In this document: piece by piece, positions 47,192 to 55,859 of the stretch
How positions within the stretch are numbered: position 1 is the first letter of the stretch
Layout: each line of letters starts with the position of its first letter
Assembly (NCBI RefSeq): GCF_013778305.1
Contig: NZ_JACEIC010000001.1
Span: 248,001 to 312,000, forward strand
DNA: 64,000 nt
Reading direction: 5' to 3'
Origin: Nocardioides agri
GTDB lineage: Bacteria > Actinomycetota > Actinomycetes > Propionibacteriales > Nocardioidaceae
Notes under the pieces: generated by a model
The model's database searches: none
What the model was told of the DNA's origin: nothing
Seen by the model: the letters and a program-made list of their open reading frames with translations, nothing else
Made by a program: the position numbers and the translations under genes

Positions 47192-47242
47192 GTCACAGTT
47201 CGCTACCGGCAAGTCACATTCGGGTGTGGCATGCGTTACTCT
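47192..47242 (+). promoter_or_regulatory. DUF3068 promoter with GTCAC repeats
   Basis: TACTCT (-10) at 47237-47242. GTCACA occurs at 47192 and 47213, 21 bases apart, with GCTAC at 47202 between them. The second repeat covers the -35 position, where no sigma-70 hexamer is visible, suggesting activator dependence. MtrA/GlnR-type sites use GTNAC repeats. Confidence 0.4.
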
Positions 47243-47290
47243 GCGGCGCGGATGACTGCCGATGAAGGCCGTCGTAACTGGGAGGTAACG

Positions 47291-48220
47291 GTGCGTAAAG
47301 TCTTCGGCCCGATCTTGATTGGCCTCGGGGCGTTCCTGATCGTGGTCGCGATCATGGCGATCGCGTGGATGCCGGGCGTGGTCAAGAAGACCCCGCTCGA
47401 CGTCGACAACACCACGCGCCTCAGCGGCGAGGCGCAGCGCTTCGACGGCACCGCCCTCGGCAGCCCGGTGCCGATCAGCATCATGAGCCTGACCCAGGCC
47501 GACGCGGACGCCTCCGACGACAACGTCGTCGTGTTCGTCAACGGCTCGTGCGTCGTCGAGAACACCGACGGCAACGCGCCGGACTGCGTCGACGGCGAGG
47601 ACCCGCGCCTGGTCTCGGCGAGCGAGGACACCTTCGCCACCGACCGGGTGACCGCCGAGGCCGTCCCGAACGGCGACTACGTGCCCGAGGGCACGGTCCA
47701 GCACGAGGGCCTGGTCAACAAGTGGCCCTTCGACGCGGAGAAGAAGACCTACCCCTACTGGGACGGCACCCTGGGCCGGGCCGTCGACGCCGAGTACGTC
47801 GACACCAAGGACTTCGACGGTGTCGAGACCTACCACTACAAGGTCGTGATCGAGGACGAGGCGATCGAGATCGCCGAGGACACCCCCGGCACGTACTCGA
47901 ACGAGATCAACATCTGGGTCGAGCCGCGGACCGGCGACATCCTGAACCAGTCGCAGGACCAGCAGCGCTACCTCGAGGACGGCACGCAGGTGCTCAACCT
48001 GCAGGCCGAGTTCACCGAGGACCAGATCAAGAAGTCGACCGACGGCGCCAAGGACAACCTGCGCATGCTCGACGTCATGCTCGACTGGGTGCCGATCGCC
48101 GGCTTCGTCGGCGGCGCGCTCGCGATCGTCGCAGGCATCCTGCTCCTGCTCTCGTCCCGCCGGCGGGAGGCCGGTGCGAGCTCGACCAAGCCGGAGCACC
48201 GCGTGGACGCGTCCGTCTAG
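47291..48220 (+). CDS. DUF3068 (PorA-family) membrane-anchored protein
   Basis: A 309-residue protein with an N-terminal helix (FGPILIGLGAFLIVVAIMAI), a 240-residue extracytoplasmic domain opening VVKKTPLDVDNTTRLSG, and a C-terminal helix (about 275-297). This is the DUF3068 layout; from memory M. tuberculosis Rv0227c is the equivalent in the AftD region. The function is unproven, with a link to envelope glycan assembly by context. GTG with GGAGG five bases upstream; the conserved N-terminus MRKVFGP supports it. Confidence 0.85.
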   Translation: MRKVFGPILIGLGAFLIVVAIMAIAWMPGVVKKTPLDVDNTTRLSGEAQRFDGTALGSPVPISIMSLTQADADASDDNVVVFVNGSCVVENTDGNAPDCVDGEDPRLVSASEDTFATDRVTAEAVPNGDYVPEGTVQHEGLVNKWPFDAEKKTYPYWDGTLGRAVDAEYVDTKDFDGVETYHYKVVIEDEAIEIAEDTPGTYSNEINIWVEPRTGDILNQSQDQQRYLEDGTQVLNLQAEFTEDQIKKSTDGAKDNLRMLDVMLDWVPIAGFVGGALAIVAGILLLLSSRRREAGASSTKPEHRVDASV

Positions 48221-48243
48221 GACGCACCCAGCACCATCACTCT

Positions 48244-48279
48244 CTTCGGGGTCCGGCTCAGTCGAGCCGGGCCCCGAAG
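48244..48279 (+). terminator. Terminator after DUF3068 gene
   Basis: A 16-bp stem with one G-T pair (48244-48259 with 48264-48279), loop AGTC. It overlaps the last codons of the convergent methyltransferase gene. Confidence 0.7.
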
Positions 48280-49067
48280 ATCGCTGTACCGGGGGTCAGC
48301 CGGCCGCGGACGCCCGACCACCCGCCCCAGACGCGGTCGTGACCGGCGGGCCACTCCGGCTCGAGCAGGTCGGTGAGCACGAAGCGGTGGCCTGCGAGCA
48401 GGGACACCCAGTCGCCGAGCGTGCGGTGGTGCTCGACGTAGGACACGACGCCGGTGGCGTCGTCGACCTCGACGTACGGCGTGCGGTCCCAGTAGGACTG
48501 GCTCGCCGTCAGGCCCTCCTCGCCGGGGTCGTCGGGGAACATCCAGCGGGTCGGGTGGGTGATCGAGAAGGCGTACCGGCCGCCGCTGCGCAGCACGCGC
48601 GCGGTCTCCGCGACCGCCTCGTCGATCTCGCTGATGAACTGCAGCGCGCCGAACGACGAGAAGACCACGTCGAAGGAGTCGTCGGCGAAGGGGAGCGCGG
48701 TCGCGGTGCCCCGCACGGAGGGGACCACGATGCCGGTCGCGGCGTCGATGCGCCGCGAGTGCTGGAGCTGGCGGTGGGACAGATCGAGCCCGTACGCGCG
48801 CCCGCCCTGGCTGCGCACCCACCGGGAGCACTGCCCGGCTCCGGAGCCGACCTCGAGCACGTCGCGGCCGGCGACGTCGCCGAGCACGCCCGCCTCCGCC
48901 TCGGTCAGGCCCTCCGGGCCCCAGACGAAGCCGGCGTCGCCGAGGAACTCGCCGTGCGTGGCCTGGTACTCGTCGGCGTACCGGTCCCAGTCGGGCCCGT
49001 TGGCGCGCCGCGACTCCGTCTCCGACACCGGCCGCCGCTCGACCCGGACCGGGGGATGGTTCTCCAC
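48258..49067 (-). CDS. SAM-dependent methyltransferase (copy 3)
   Basis: A 269-residue class I methyltransferase: motif I VLEVGSGAGQCSRW, LDLSHRQLQ, then FDVVFSSFGALQFI and LRSGGRYAFSITHP. The N-terminal WDRYADEYQATHGEFLGD is typical of a widespread actinobacterial family next to rpsA. The target is unknown. GTG at 49067 is preferred over an upstream start since TACGCT lies seven bases before it. It separates the envelope island from rpsA. Confidence 0.8.
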   Translation of the reverse strand: MENHPPVRVERRPVSETESRRANGPDWDRYADEYQATHGEFLGDAGFVWGPEGLTEAEAGVLGDVAGRDVLEVGSGAGQCSRWVRSQGGRAYGLDLSHRQLQHSRRIDAATGIVVPSVRGTATALPFADDSFDVVFSSFGALQFISEIDEAVAETARVLRSGGRYAFSITHPTRWMFPDDPGEEGLTASQSYWDRTPYVEVDDATGVVSYVEHHRTLGDWVSLLAGHRFVLTDLLEPEWPAGHDRVWGGWSGVRGRLTPGTAIFGARLD

Positions 49068-49074
49068 GCTGCGG

Positions 49075-49080
49075 AGCGTA
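49075..49080 (-). promoter_or_regulatory. -10 box of leaderless methyltransferase copy 3 transcript
   Basis: TACGCT on the minus strand, seven bases before the GTG at 49067. Confidence 0.4.
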
Positions 49081-49099
49081 GCCTGGGCGGGCACCCGAG

Positions 49100-49130
49100 T
49101 TGGACGTGCGTGCGGCGCCCCGCGTATTCT
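49100..49130 (+). promoter_or_regulatory. rpsA promoter
   Basis: TTGGAC (49100-49105), 19 bases and TATTCT (49125-49130). It leaves a leader of about 120 bases without a strong Shine-Dalgarno site near the ATG. Confidence 0.55.
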
Positions 49131-49260
49131 TTAGGTTGCGCCGGAGGTCTGCCTGGGTCCCATACGGAGTGGACGCTCGCTCGGCGACTCACCTCGAGTC
49201 GACGAAACAGCCTTTCGACGTGCCCGCACGACTCCATCCATCCAAGGAACTACCTCCCCT

Positions 49261-50733
49261 ATGACGAGCACCATCTCCACTCTTCCCGACTACGACGCGC
49301 CCCAGGTCGCCGTCAACGACATCGGTTCCGAAGAGGACTTCCTCGCCGCGATCGACGCGACCATCAAGTACTTCAACGACGGCGACATCGTCGAGGGCAC
49401 CATCGTCAAGGTGGACCGCGACGAGGTCCTCCTCGACATCGGCTACAAGACCGAGGGCGTCATCCCCTCGCGCGAGCTGTCGATCAAGCACGACGTCGAC
49501 CCCAACGAGGTCGTTTCCGTGGGCGACAAGGTCGAGGCCCTGGTCCTCCAGAAGGAGGACAAGGAAGGCCGGCTGATCCTCTCCAAGAAGCGCGCCCAGT
49601 ACGAGCGCGCCTGGGGCACGATCGAGCAGGTCAAGGAGGAGGACGGCGTCGTCGAGGGCACCGTCATCGAGGTCGTCAAGGGTGGTCTCATCCTCGACAT
49701 CGGCCTGCGCGGCTTCCTGCCCGCCTCGCTCGTCGAGATGCGTCGCGTCCGCGACCTGCAGCCCTACGTCGGCCAGACGCTCGAGGCGAAGATCATCGAG
49801 CTCGACAAGAACCGCAACAACGTGGTCCTGTCGCGTCGTGCGTGGCTCGAGCAGACCCAGTCCGAGGTCCGCCACGGCTTCCTGACCCAGCTCCAGAAGG
49901 GCCAGATCCGCAAGGGCGTCGTCTCCTCGATCGTCAACTTCGGTGCGTTCGTGGACCTCGGCGGCGTCGACGGTCTCGTCCACGTCTCGGAGCTGTCCTG
50001 GAAGCACATCGACCACCCGTCCGAGGTCGTCGCCGTGGGCGACGAGGTCACCGTCGAGGTCCTCGACGTCGACATGGACCGCGAGCGTGTCTCCCTGTCG
50101 CTGAAGGCGACCCAGGAGGACCCGTGGCAGCACTTCGCCCGGACCCACCAGATCGGTCAGATCGTCCCGGGCAAGGTCACCAAGCTGGTGCCGTTCGGTG
50201 CGTTCGTCCGCGTCGAGGAGGGCATCGAGGGCCTGGTGCACATCTCCGAGCTCGCCGAGCGTCACGTCGAGATCCCCGAGCAGGTCGTCCAGGTCAACGA
50301 CGACGTCATGGTCAAGATCATCGACATCGACCTCGAGCGTCGCCGGATCTCGCTGTCGCTCAAGCAGGCCAACGAGACCGCGACCGCGGCGGACGTCGAG
50401 GACTTCGACCCGACGCTGTACGGCATGACGGCCACCTACGACGAGCAGGGCAACTACGTCTACCCCGAGGGCTTCGACCCGGAGACCGGCGAGTGGCTCG
50501 AGGGCTTCGACGAGCAGCGCGCGGTCTGGGAGGACCAGTACGCCAAGGCGCACGCCCGCTGGGAGGCGCACGTCAAGCAGCAGGCCGAGGCCAAGCAGGC
50601 CGAGGTCGAGGCCGGCGAGGCCACGTCGTACTCCAGCGGCGGCACCGACGACGCCGAGGAGGCGACCGGCGGCTCGCTGGCTTCCGACGAGGCGCTGCAG
50701 GCGCTCCGCGAGAAGCTGACCGGCGGCAACTGA
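49261..50733 (+). CDS. rpsA: 30S ribosomal protein S1
   Basis: mRNA-binding ribosomal protein, 490 residues with four S1 OB-folds (about 37-105, 122-190, 207-278 and 294-365), each showing the VxGxV...GAFV or equivalent pattern, e.g. SSIVNFGAFVDLGG and LVPFGAFVRVEEG. The C-terminal tail (about 380-490) is acidic and low in structure, as in actinobacterial S1. From memory, the polA-rpsA-coaE order is conserved; here about 22 kb separates polA from rpsA. The nearest SD-like AAGGAA is about 13 bases from the ATG, unusually far. Confidence 0.97.
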   Translation: MTSTISTLPDYDAPQVAVNDIGSEEDFLAAIDATIKYFNDGDIVEGTIVKVDRDEVLLDIGYKTEGVIPSRELSIKHDVDPNEVVSVGDKVEALVLQKEDKEGRLILSKKRAQYERAWGTIEQVKEEDGVVEGTVIEVVKGGLILDIGLRGFLPASLVEMRRVRDLQPYVGQTLEAKIIELDKNRNNVVLSRRAWLEQTQSEVRHGFLTQLQKGQIRKGVVSSIVNFGAFVDLGGVDGLVHVSELSWKHIDHPSEVVAVGDEVTVEVLDVDMDRERVSLSLKATQEDPWQHFARTHQIGQIVPGKVTKLVPFGAFVRVEEGIEGLVHISELAERHVEIPEQVVQVNDDVMVKIIDIDLERRRISLSLKQANETATAADVEDFDPTLYGMTATYDEQGNYVYPEGFDPETGEWLEGFDEQRAVWEDQYAKAHARWEAHVKQQAEAKQAEVEAGEATSYSSGGTDDAEEATGGSLASDEALQALREKLTGGN

Positions 50734-50751
50734 CGCCCTGAGCTGAACACA

Positions 50752-50789
50752 CGAAAGGCCCGCCCCGGGCGACCGGGGCGGGCCTTTCG
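50752..50789 (+). terminator. Intrinsic terminator after rpsA
   Basis: A 17-bp perfect stem (50752-50768 with 50773-50789), loop GCGA; the stem base carries an A/T run (GAAAGG/CCTTTC). Confidence 0.85.
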
Positions 50790-50805
50790 TCGTACCTGCG
50801 GGAAG

Positions 50806-50964
50806 TCAGCGGGCGAGCGGGGCGAGGAATCGGTTGTCCTCGAAGTGCGAGGCGGGCGGGCGCAGCGGGCCGCGGCCGTCGTGGACGATCAGGCGGACGG
50901 TCGCGACGACCAGGGCCGTGGCGACCAGCAGGAGCAGGATCAGGAAGGTCATGGCAGTAATCAT
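50806..50964 (-). CDS. Small single-helix membrane protein
   Basis: A 52-residue protein: one N-terminal helix (TFLILLLLVATALVVATVRLI in outline, shown as LLLLVATALVV) followed by a short cytoplasmic tail HDGRGPLRPPASHFEDNRF. The DGxGxRPPxSH tail pattern recurs in small actinobacterial membrane proteins, of unknown role. ATG at 50964 or 50952. Its upstream region contains the GlxA-type operator, so it may be co-regulated with the divergent regulator. Confidence 0.6.
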   Translation of the reverse strand: MITAMTFLILLLLVATALVVATVRLIVHDGRGPLRPPASHFEDNRFLAPLAR

Positions 50965-50979
50965 GCGCCAGTAGAGATC

Positions 50980-51025
50980 CTGCCACGAGTGGCAGAAAAG
51001 CCATGGTGCGTTGATTTTCTGCCAC
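50980..51025. promoter_or_regulatory. Operator with three CTGCCAC half-sites
   Basis: CTGCCAC-GA-GTGGCAG is a perfect palindrome at 50980-50995. A third half-site, CTGCCAC at 51019-51025, is part of an 11-bp inverted repeat TTTTCTGCCAC / GTGGCAGAAAA (51015-51025 with 50989-50999). It lies between the small membrane gene and the regulator gene. Confidence 0.65.
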
Positions 51026-51046
51026 ATCTGGTGCAGGCTGGGTCCC

Positions 51047-51991
51047 GTGCAGACCGTGGCCGTCATCGTGCAGGACGGGGCGGAGCCCTTCGGGCTCGGC
51101 TCCCTGGTCGAGGTGTGGGGCGAGCCCTACCATCCGGACGACGACAACCCGGTCTTCGACTTCCGCGTGTGCACGCCGCGCCCGGGGCGGGTCGGCGGCC
51201 GGTCCGGCTTCGACCTGTACGTCGACCTGGGCCTCGAGGCGACGGCCGACGCCGACCTCGTCTGCCTGAGCCCGAAGTCGGACTTCCTCGACCACGACCC
51301 CGCGGTCCTCGACGCGCTCCGTGCCGCCGACGCCCGTGGCGCCACGATCTACGCGCACTGCTCGGGGGTCTTCGAGCTCGGCGCCGCGGGGCTGCTCGAC
51401 GGGCGGGAGTGCACCACCCATTGGCGCTACACCGACAAGCTGTCCGAGCTCTACCCCGAGGCCAAGGTCTGCCCCGACGTCCTCTACTGCCACGACGGCA
51501 ACATCCTCACCGGCGCCGGCTCCGCCGCCGGCATCGACGCCTCGCTGCACCTGATGCGCGACCACTTCGGCGCCAAGGTCGCGGCGACGACCGCCCGGCG
51601 GATCGTCGTACCCCCGCACCGCGACGGTGGGCAGGCGCAGTTCATCGCCAACGCGGTGCCCGACTGCGACGCCGAGACGCTCGGGCCGCTGCTGGAGTGG
51701 ATCGTGGGCAACCTCGGCGCGGACCTGAGCGTCGAGACGCTCGCGCGCCACAACCACATGTCCGAGCGCACGTTCGCGCGGCGCTTCCGCGCCGAGACCG
51801 GCACCACGCCGCACGCGTGGGTGACCCGCCAGCGGGTGCAGGCGGCCGAGGAGCTGCTCGAGCGGACCGACCACTCGGTCGACTGGATCGCCTCCGAGGT
51901 CGGGTTCGGCAACGCGGCGACCCTGCGGCACCACTTCGCGCGGGTGCGCGGGCTGAGCCCGCAGCAGTACCGCCGTCGCTTCGCCGGCTGA
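51047..51991 (+). CDS. GlxA-type AraC-family transcriptional regulator
   Basis: A 314-residue regulator: N-terminal DJ-1/PfpI (class I amidotransferase-like) domain (about 1-170) with the nucleophile-elbow AHCSGVFELG, and a C-terminal double helix-turn-helix AraC domain (about 215-314; MSERTFARRFRAETG and VDWIASEVGFGNAATLRHHF in outline). It is likely to sense a small nitrogenous metabolite. GTG at 51047 is chosen from the family N-terminus QTVAVIVQDG. An obvious palindromic operator lies just upstream. Confidence 0.85.
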   Translation: MQTVAVIVQDGAEPFGLGSLVEVWGEPYHPDDDNPVFDFRVCTPRPGRVGGRSGFDLYVDLGLEATADADLVCLSPKSDFLDHDPAVLDALRAADARGATIYAHCSGVFELGAAGLLDGRECTTHWRYTDKLSELYPEAKVCPDVLYCHDGNILTGAGSAAGIDASLHLMRDHFGAKVAATTARRIVVPPHRDGGQAQFIANAVPDCDAETLGPLLEWIVGNLGADLSVETLARHNHMSERTFARRFRAETGTTPHAWVTRQRVQAAEELLERTDHSVDWIASEVGFGNAATLRHHFARVRGLSPQQYRRRFAG

Positions 51992-51993
51992 GC

Positions 51994-52674
51994 TCAGTCC
52001 AGCCCGAGGTCGGCGGCGAGCTGGTCGACGACCTGGCTGAAGTGCGCGTCGTAGTCGAGGACGCCGCGGTGCATGTGGCCGAACAGCTCCAGGGAGACGT
52101 GCCCGAACACCGTGTGCCAGGCCATCAGCCAGCGGAGCAGGCGCACGTCGGAGAGCGGCACGGCGACCGCCGCGCGCACCGGCTCCAGGGCCGCCCGCTC
52201 GGCCTCGGTGAGCGGGCGGGTCGCGGCGACCGTCGCCCCCGCGGTCTCCGACGCGGCCGCCAGGCGAAGGAACGCGCCGGTCACCCGGCCGGCCGAGGTC
52301 ACGGTCGTGTCGGGGGCGGCGTAGCCGGGCACGGGGGAGCCGTAGACGAGGGCGTACTCGTGCGGGTTGGTGCGCGCCCAGTCGTGGATCGCGTGGCACA
52401 GGGCGCGGAACCGACCGGCGAGGTCCGCCGGGTCGGTCGCCGCGTCGGCCGCCTCGACAGCGTCGCCGAGCTCGTCGTAGGACTCGACGATGAGAGCGGT
52501 CAGCAGGTCGTCGCGGCTCGGGAAGTAGCGGTAGACGGCCGAGGACACCACGCCGACGTCCCGGGCGATCGCGCGGAGCGAGAGCGCGGCCGGCCCGACC
52601 TCGGCGAGGTGCCGACGGCCGGTGGCCTGGATGGTGCGCGTCTGCTCGATGCGGTTCTCGGCGCGGGAGGTCAT
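51994..52674 (-). CDS. TetR-family regulator
   Basis: A 226-residue repressor: N-terminal helix-turn-helix LSLRAIARDVGVVSSAVYRYF (about residues 33-53, in outline) and a TetR_C-type ligand domain. It diverges from an SDR-type oxidoreductase gene. Two copies of a GAGAGC-GTGCTCTC palindrome lie between them, so it very likely represses itself and that gene. ATG at 52674 with GAGG eight bases upstream; ATG at 52692 is an alternative. Confidence 0.88.
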   Translation of the reverse strand: MTSRAENRIEQTRTIQATGRRHLAEVGPAALSLRAIARDVGVVSSAVYRYFPSRDDLLTALIVESYDELGDAVEAADAATDPADLAGRFRALCHAIHDWARTNPHEYALVYGSPVPGYAAPDTTVTSAGRVTGAFLRLAAASETAGATVAATRPLTEAERAALEPVRAAVAVPLSDVRLLRWLMAWHTVFGHVSLELFGHMHRGVLDYDAHFSQVVDQLAADLGLD

Positions 52675-52695
52675 GGACACATCCTCGCACATTGC

Positions 52696-52709
52696 GAGAG
52701 CAGTGCTCT
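52696..52709. promoter_or_regulatory. TetR operator 1
   Basis: GAGAGCAGTGCTCT, palindromic with a central AGT; centre 51 bases from operator 2. Confidence 0.65.
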
Positions 52710-52746
52710 TGTTTTACCGGCCGGCGCGTGCCAACCTGGACCTATC

Positions 52747-52761
52747 GAGAGCGGTGCTCTC
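52747..52761. promoter_or_regulatory. TetR operator 2
   Basis: GAGAGCGGTGCTCTC, the same palindrome as operator 1 with one base changed in the centre, 25 bases before the dehydrogenase ATG. Confidence 0.65.
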
Positions 52762-52785
52762 GGAATCTCGACTCCAGGAGGAACC

Positions 52786-53736
52786 ATGTCCGACCGCCAC
52801 GTCATCGTCGGAGCCGGCCCCGTCGGCCGCGCCACCGCCATCCAGCTCGCAGGTGAGGGTCACGACGTGCTGCTCGTCAGCCGCTCGGGCGCCGGCCCCG
52901 AGATCCCGGGCGTACGCCGCGTCGCCGCGGACGCCGCCGACGTGGACCGGCTGAGCGAGCTCGCCGCCGGCGCGGTCGCGCTCTACAACTGCGTCAACCC
53001 GCCGTCGTACACGGTGTGGCCGGAGTTCTGGCCGCCGGTCGCCGCGGCGTTCCTGGCTGCGGCGGAGCGCACCGGCGCGACGCTGGTGACGGCCTCCTGC
53101 CTCTACGGCTACGGGCCGGTCGACGAGCCGATGGTGGAGGGCATGCCCGACGCCGCGACCACGAAGAAGGCCCGGATCCGCGCCCTGATGTGGGCCGACG
53201 CGCTGGCCGCCCACGAGGCGGGCCGGATCGCGGCCGCCGAGGTGCGCGGCGCCGACTACGTGGGTCCGTGGGTGGGCCCGGCGACCTCCCACGTGGTCCG
53301 GGTGAGGGAGGCCGCGCTGGCCGGGAAGACCGTCCGGGTGATGGGCCGGCCCGACCAGCCGCACTCGTTCACCGACGTCCGCGACATGGGCAGGGCGCTC
53401 GCGGCCGTCGCCCAGGCGCCGCGCACCTGGGGCCGGGTCTGGCACGCGCCGACCAACGCCCCGCGGACCCAGGCCGAGGTCGTCGCCGACGTGTGCCGCG
53501 CCGCCGGCCGCGAGCCGGTCACGGTCAAGGGCTTCCCGAGGTGGGTGCTCGGCGTCGGCGGCGCCGTCGTACCCGTGCTGCGCGAGCTGCGGGAGACCGA
53601 GTACCAGTTCACCCGCCCCTACGTGCTCGACTCGAGCGCGATCGCGCGCGAGCTCGGCCTGGAGCCGACCCCGTGGCCGGAGGTCTGCCGGGCGACCGCG
53701 CTCGGTGTCGAGCAGGCGGTCGCCCATACCGGCTAG
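52786..53736 (+). CDS. NAD(P)-dependent epimerase/dehydratase-like oxidoreductase
   Basis: A 316-residue extended/atypical SDR: Rossmann GAGPVGRATA at residues 9-18, Asn-rich NCVNPP after the second strand, TASCLYGYGPV in the catalytic region, and HSFTDVRDMGRALAA. The usual YxxxK is not clear, so it may act as a sensor-like or atypical reductase. The substrate is unknown. AGGAGG seven bases before the ATG. Under presumed TetR control. Its TAG shares the palindrome CTAG with the next gene's stop. Confidence 0.8.
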   Translation: MSDRHVIVGAGPVGRATAIQLAGEGHDVLLVSRSGAGPEIPGVRRVAADAADVDRLSELAAGAVALYNCVNPPSYTVWPEFWPPVAAAFLAAAERTGATLVTASCLYGYGPVDEPMVEGMPDAATTKKARIRALMWADALAAHEAGRIAAAEVRGADYVGPWVGPATSHVVRVREAALAGKTVRVMGRPDQPHSFTDVRDMGRALAAVAQAPRTWGRVWHAPTNAPRTQAEVVADVCRAAGREPVTVKGFPRWVLGVGGAVVPVLRELRETEYQFTRPYVLDSSAIARELGLEPTPWPEVCRATALGVEQAVAHTG

Positions 53737-53984
53737 GAGTAGCGGTGGCTCTTGGCCGCGTGGCCGGACTCGCGGGTGCAGGTGCGCCCGTTCATCGACC
53801 GGTGGCCGCACCGGCCGTCGGGCGCGGCGGCCGGCTCGGGCGCCGGCGCAGCGGCCTCCGGCGGCGCGACCGGTGGCCGGCTCCTCGGCGCGGTCTGGGG
53901 GGTGGTCTTCGCTCGGGCCGCCCGCTCGGTGGCTTCGGCGTAGCGGGCCTCCCGCATCGCGCGGAGGGCGTCCATCTTGCTCAT
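53733..53984 (-). CDS. 83-residue protein with Cys/His-rich C-terminus
   Basis: A short helical N-terminus (MSKMDALRAMREARYAEA), a Pro/Ala linker and a compact C-terminal motif CGHRSMNGRTCTRESGH with a further His near the end, arranged like a small zinc-binding knuckle. I recognise no named family. Gene status is supported by the conserved-looking Cys/His spacing and neat convergence with the SDR gene. The function is unknown. Confidence 0.6.
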   Translation of the reverse strand: MSKMDALRAMREARYAEATERAARAKTTPQTAPRSRPPVAPPEAAAPAPEPAAAPDGRCGHRSMNGRTCTRESGHAAKSHRYS

Positions 53985-54067
53985 CGGCTGCTCACCCGGT
54001 GAGCCTACGTGCCGCCACCCCCACCGGGCGTGCGCGCCCCGCTGGCGGGGTCCGGCAGGATGGCGCC

Positions 54068-54667
54068 ATGCGAGTGGGACTGACCGGGGGCATCGCCTCG
54101 GGCAAGAGCACGGTGTCGGAGATCTTCGCCGAGCTGGGGGCCGTCATCATCGACGGCGACAAGCTCGCCCGCGAGGTCGTCGAGCGGGGGACGCCGGGGC
54201 TCGCGCAGGTCGTCGAGGCGTTCGGGCCGGAGATCCTCACCCCGGACGGCGACCTGGACCGGCCGAAGCTCGGGCAGGTCGTCTTCAACGACGAGGCCCG
54301 GCGCAAGGTGCTCGAGGGGATCGTGCACCCGCTGGTCTTCGAGCGGTACGCCGCCCTCGAGGCCTCCGCCCCGACCGACGGCGTCGTCGTCCACGACATC
54401 CCGCTGCTGGCGGAGACCGGCCGCGCCGACACCTTCGACGCGGTGGTCGTCGTCGAGACGCCCGTCGAGGTGCAGGTCGAGCGGATGCTCCGCGACCGCG
54501 GCTGGACCCGCGAGGACGCCGAGTCCCGGATCTCCGCCCAGGCCACCGCGGAGCAGCGCCGCGCGATCGCGACCCACCTGATCGTCAACGACGGCTCCCT
54601 CGCCGACCTGCGAGCGCGGGTCGAGGAGGTCTGGGCGGAGCTGACGGCCACGGAGCCGGCCCCGTAA
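54068..54667 (+). CDS. coaE: Dephospho-CoA kinase CoaE
   Basis: Last step of coenzyme A synthesis. 199 residues. P-loop GGIASGKST at residues 7-15, the DGDKLAREVV adenine/CoA lid region, and HDIPLLAET. ATG at 54068 lies directly before the canonical MRVGLTGG N-terminus. It usually follows rpsA; here five small genes intervene. A terminator follows the stop. Confidence 0.96.
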   Translation: MRVGLTGGIASGKSTVSEIFAELGAVIIDGDKLAREVVERGTPGLAQVVEAFGPEILTPDGDLDRPKLGQVVFNDEARRKVLEGIVHPLVFERYAALEASAPTDGVVVHDIPLLAETGRADTFDAVVVVETPVEVQVERMLRDRGWTREDAESRISAQATAEQRRAIATHLIVNDGSLADLRARVEEVWAELTATEPAP

Positions 54668-54672
54668 ATGGT

Positions 54673-54705
54673 CTCGACCCGCCTGAGCACCCCAGGCGGG
54701 TCGAG
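54673..54705. terminator. Bidirectional terminator between coaE and sigma gene
   Basis: A 13-bp perfect stem (54673-54685 with 54693-54705), loop AGCACCC, between convergent genes. Confidence 0.7.
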
Positions 54706-54718
54706 CGGCTGACTGCGA

Positions 54719-55672
<954 letters not shown>

Positions 55673-55727
55673 GACGCCCTCCTTCCGTCGGTGGACGGCG
55701 CCAGTGCGCCCCCCACACGTCGTCATC

Positions 55728-55753
55728 AACGTCCACGGTGACCGCGGGATTCC
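55728..55753 (-). promoter_or_regulatory. ECF (SigR/SigH-type) promoter of the sigma gene
   Basis: On the minus strand, GGGAAT (-35; GGAAT at 55749-55753), 18 bases and GTTG with GTT at 55728-55730. This matches the GGAAT-n18-GTT pattern of thiol-stress ECF sigmas, about 55 bases before the ATG. Confidence 0.55.
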
Positions 55754-55859
55754 CGGGCCAAACGTCGACTCGTTTGTGGTGCTTACCCGTGACGACGTGC
55801 GAGAACCCCGTGGAGTTGCGTCTGAGACGGACTCTCAGGGACTTCTCAGGGGCGAACCC

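Noticed and set aside
55760..55775. Inverted repeat AAACG-n6-CGTTT upstream of the sigma gene
   Set aside because: Short arms and no partner regulator nearby; the ECF-type promoter explains the region better.
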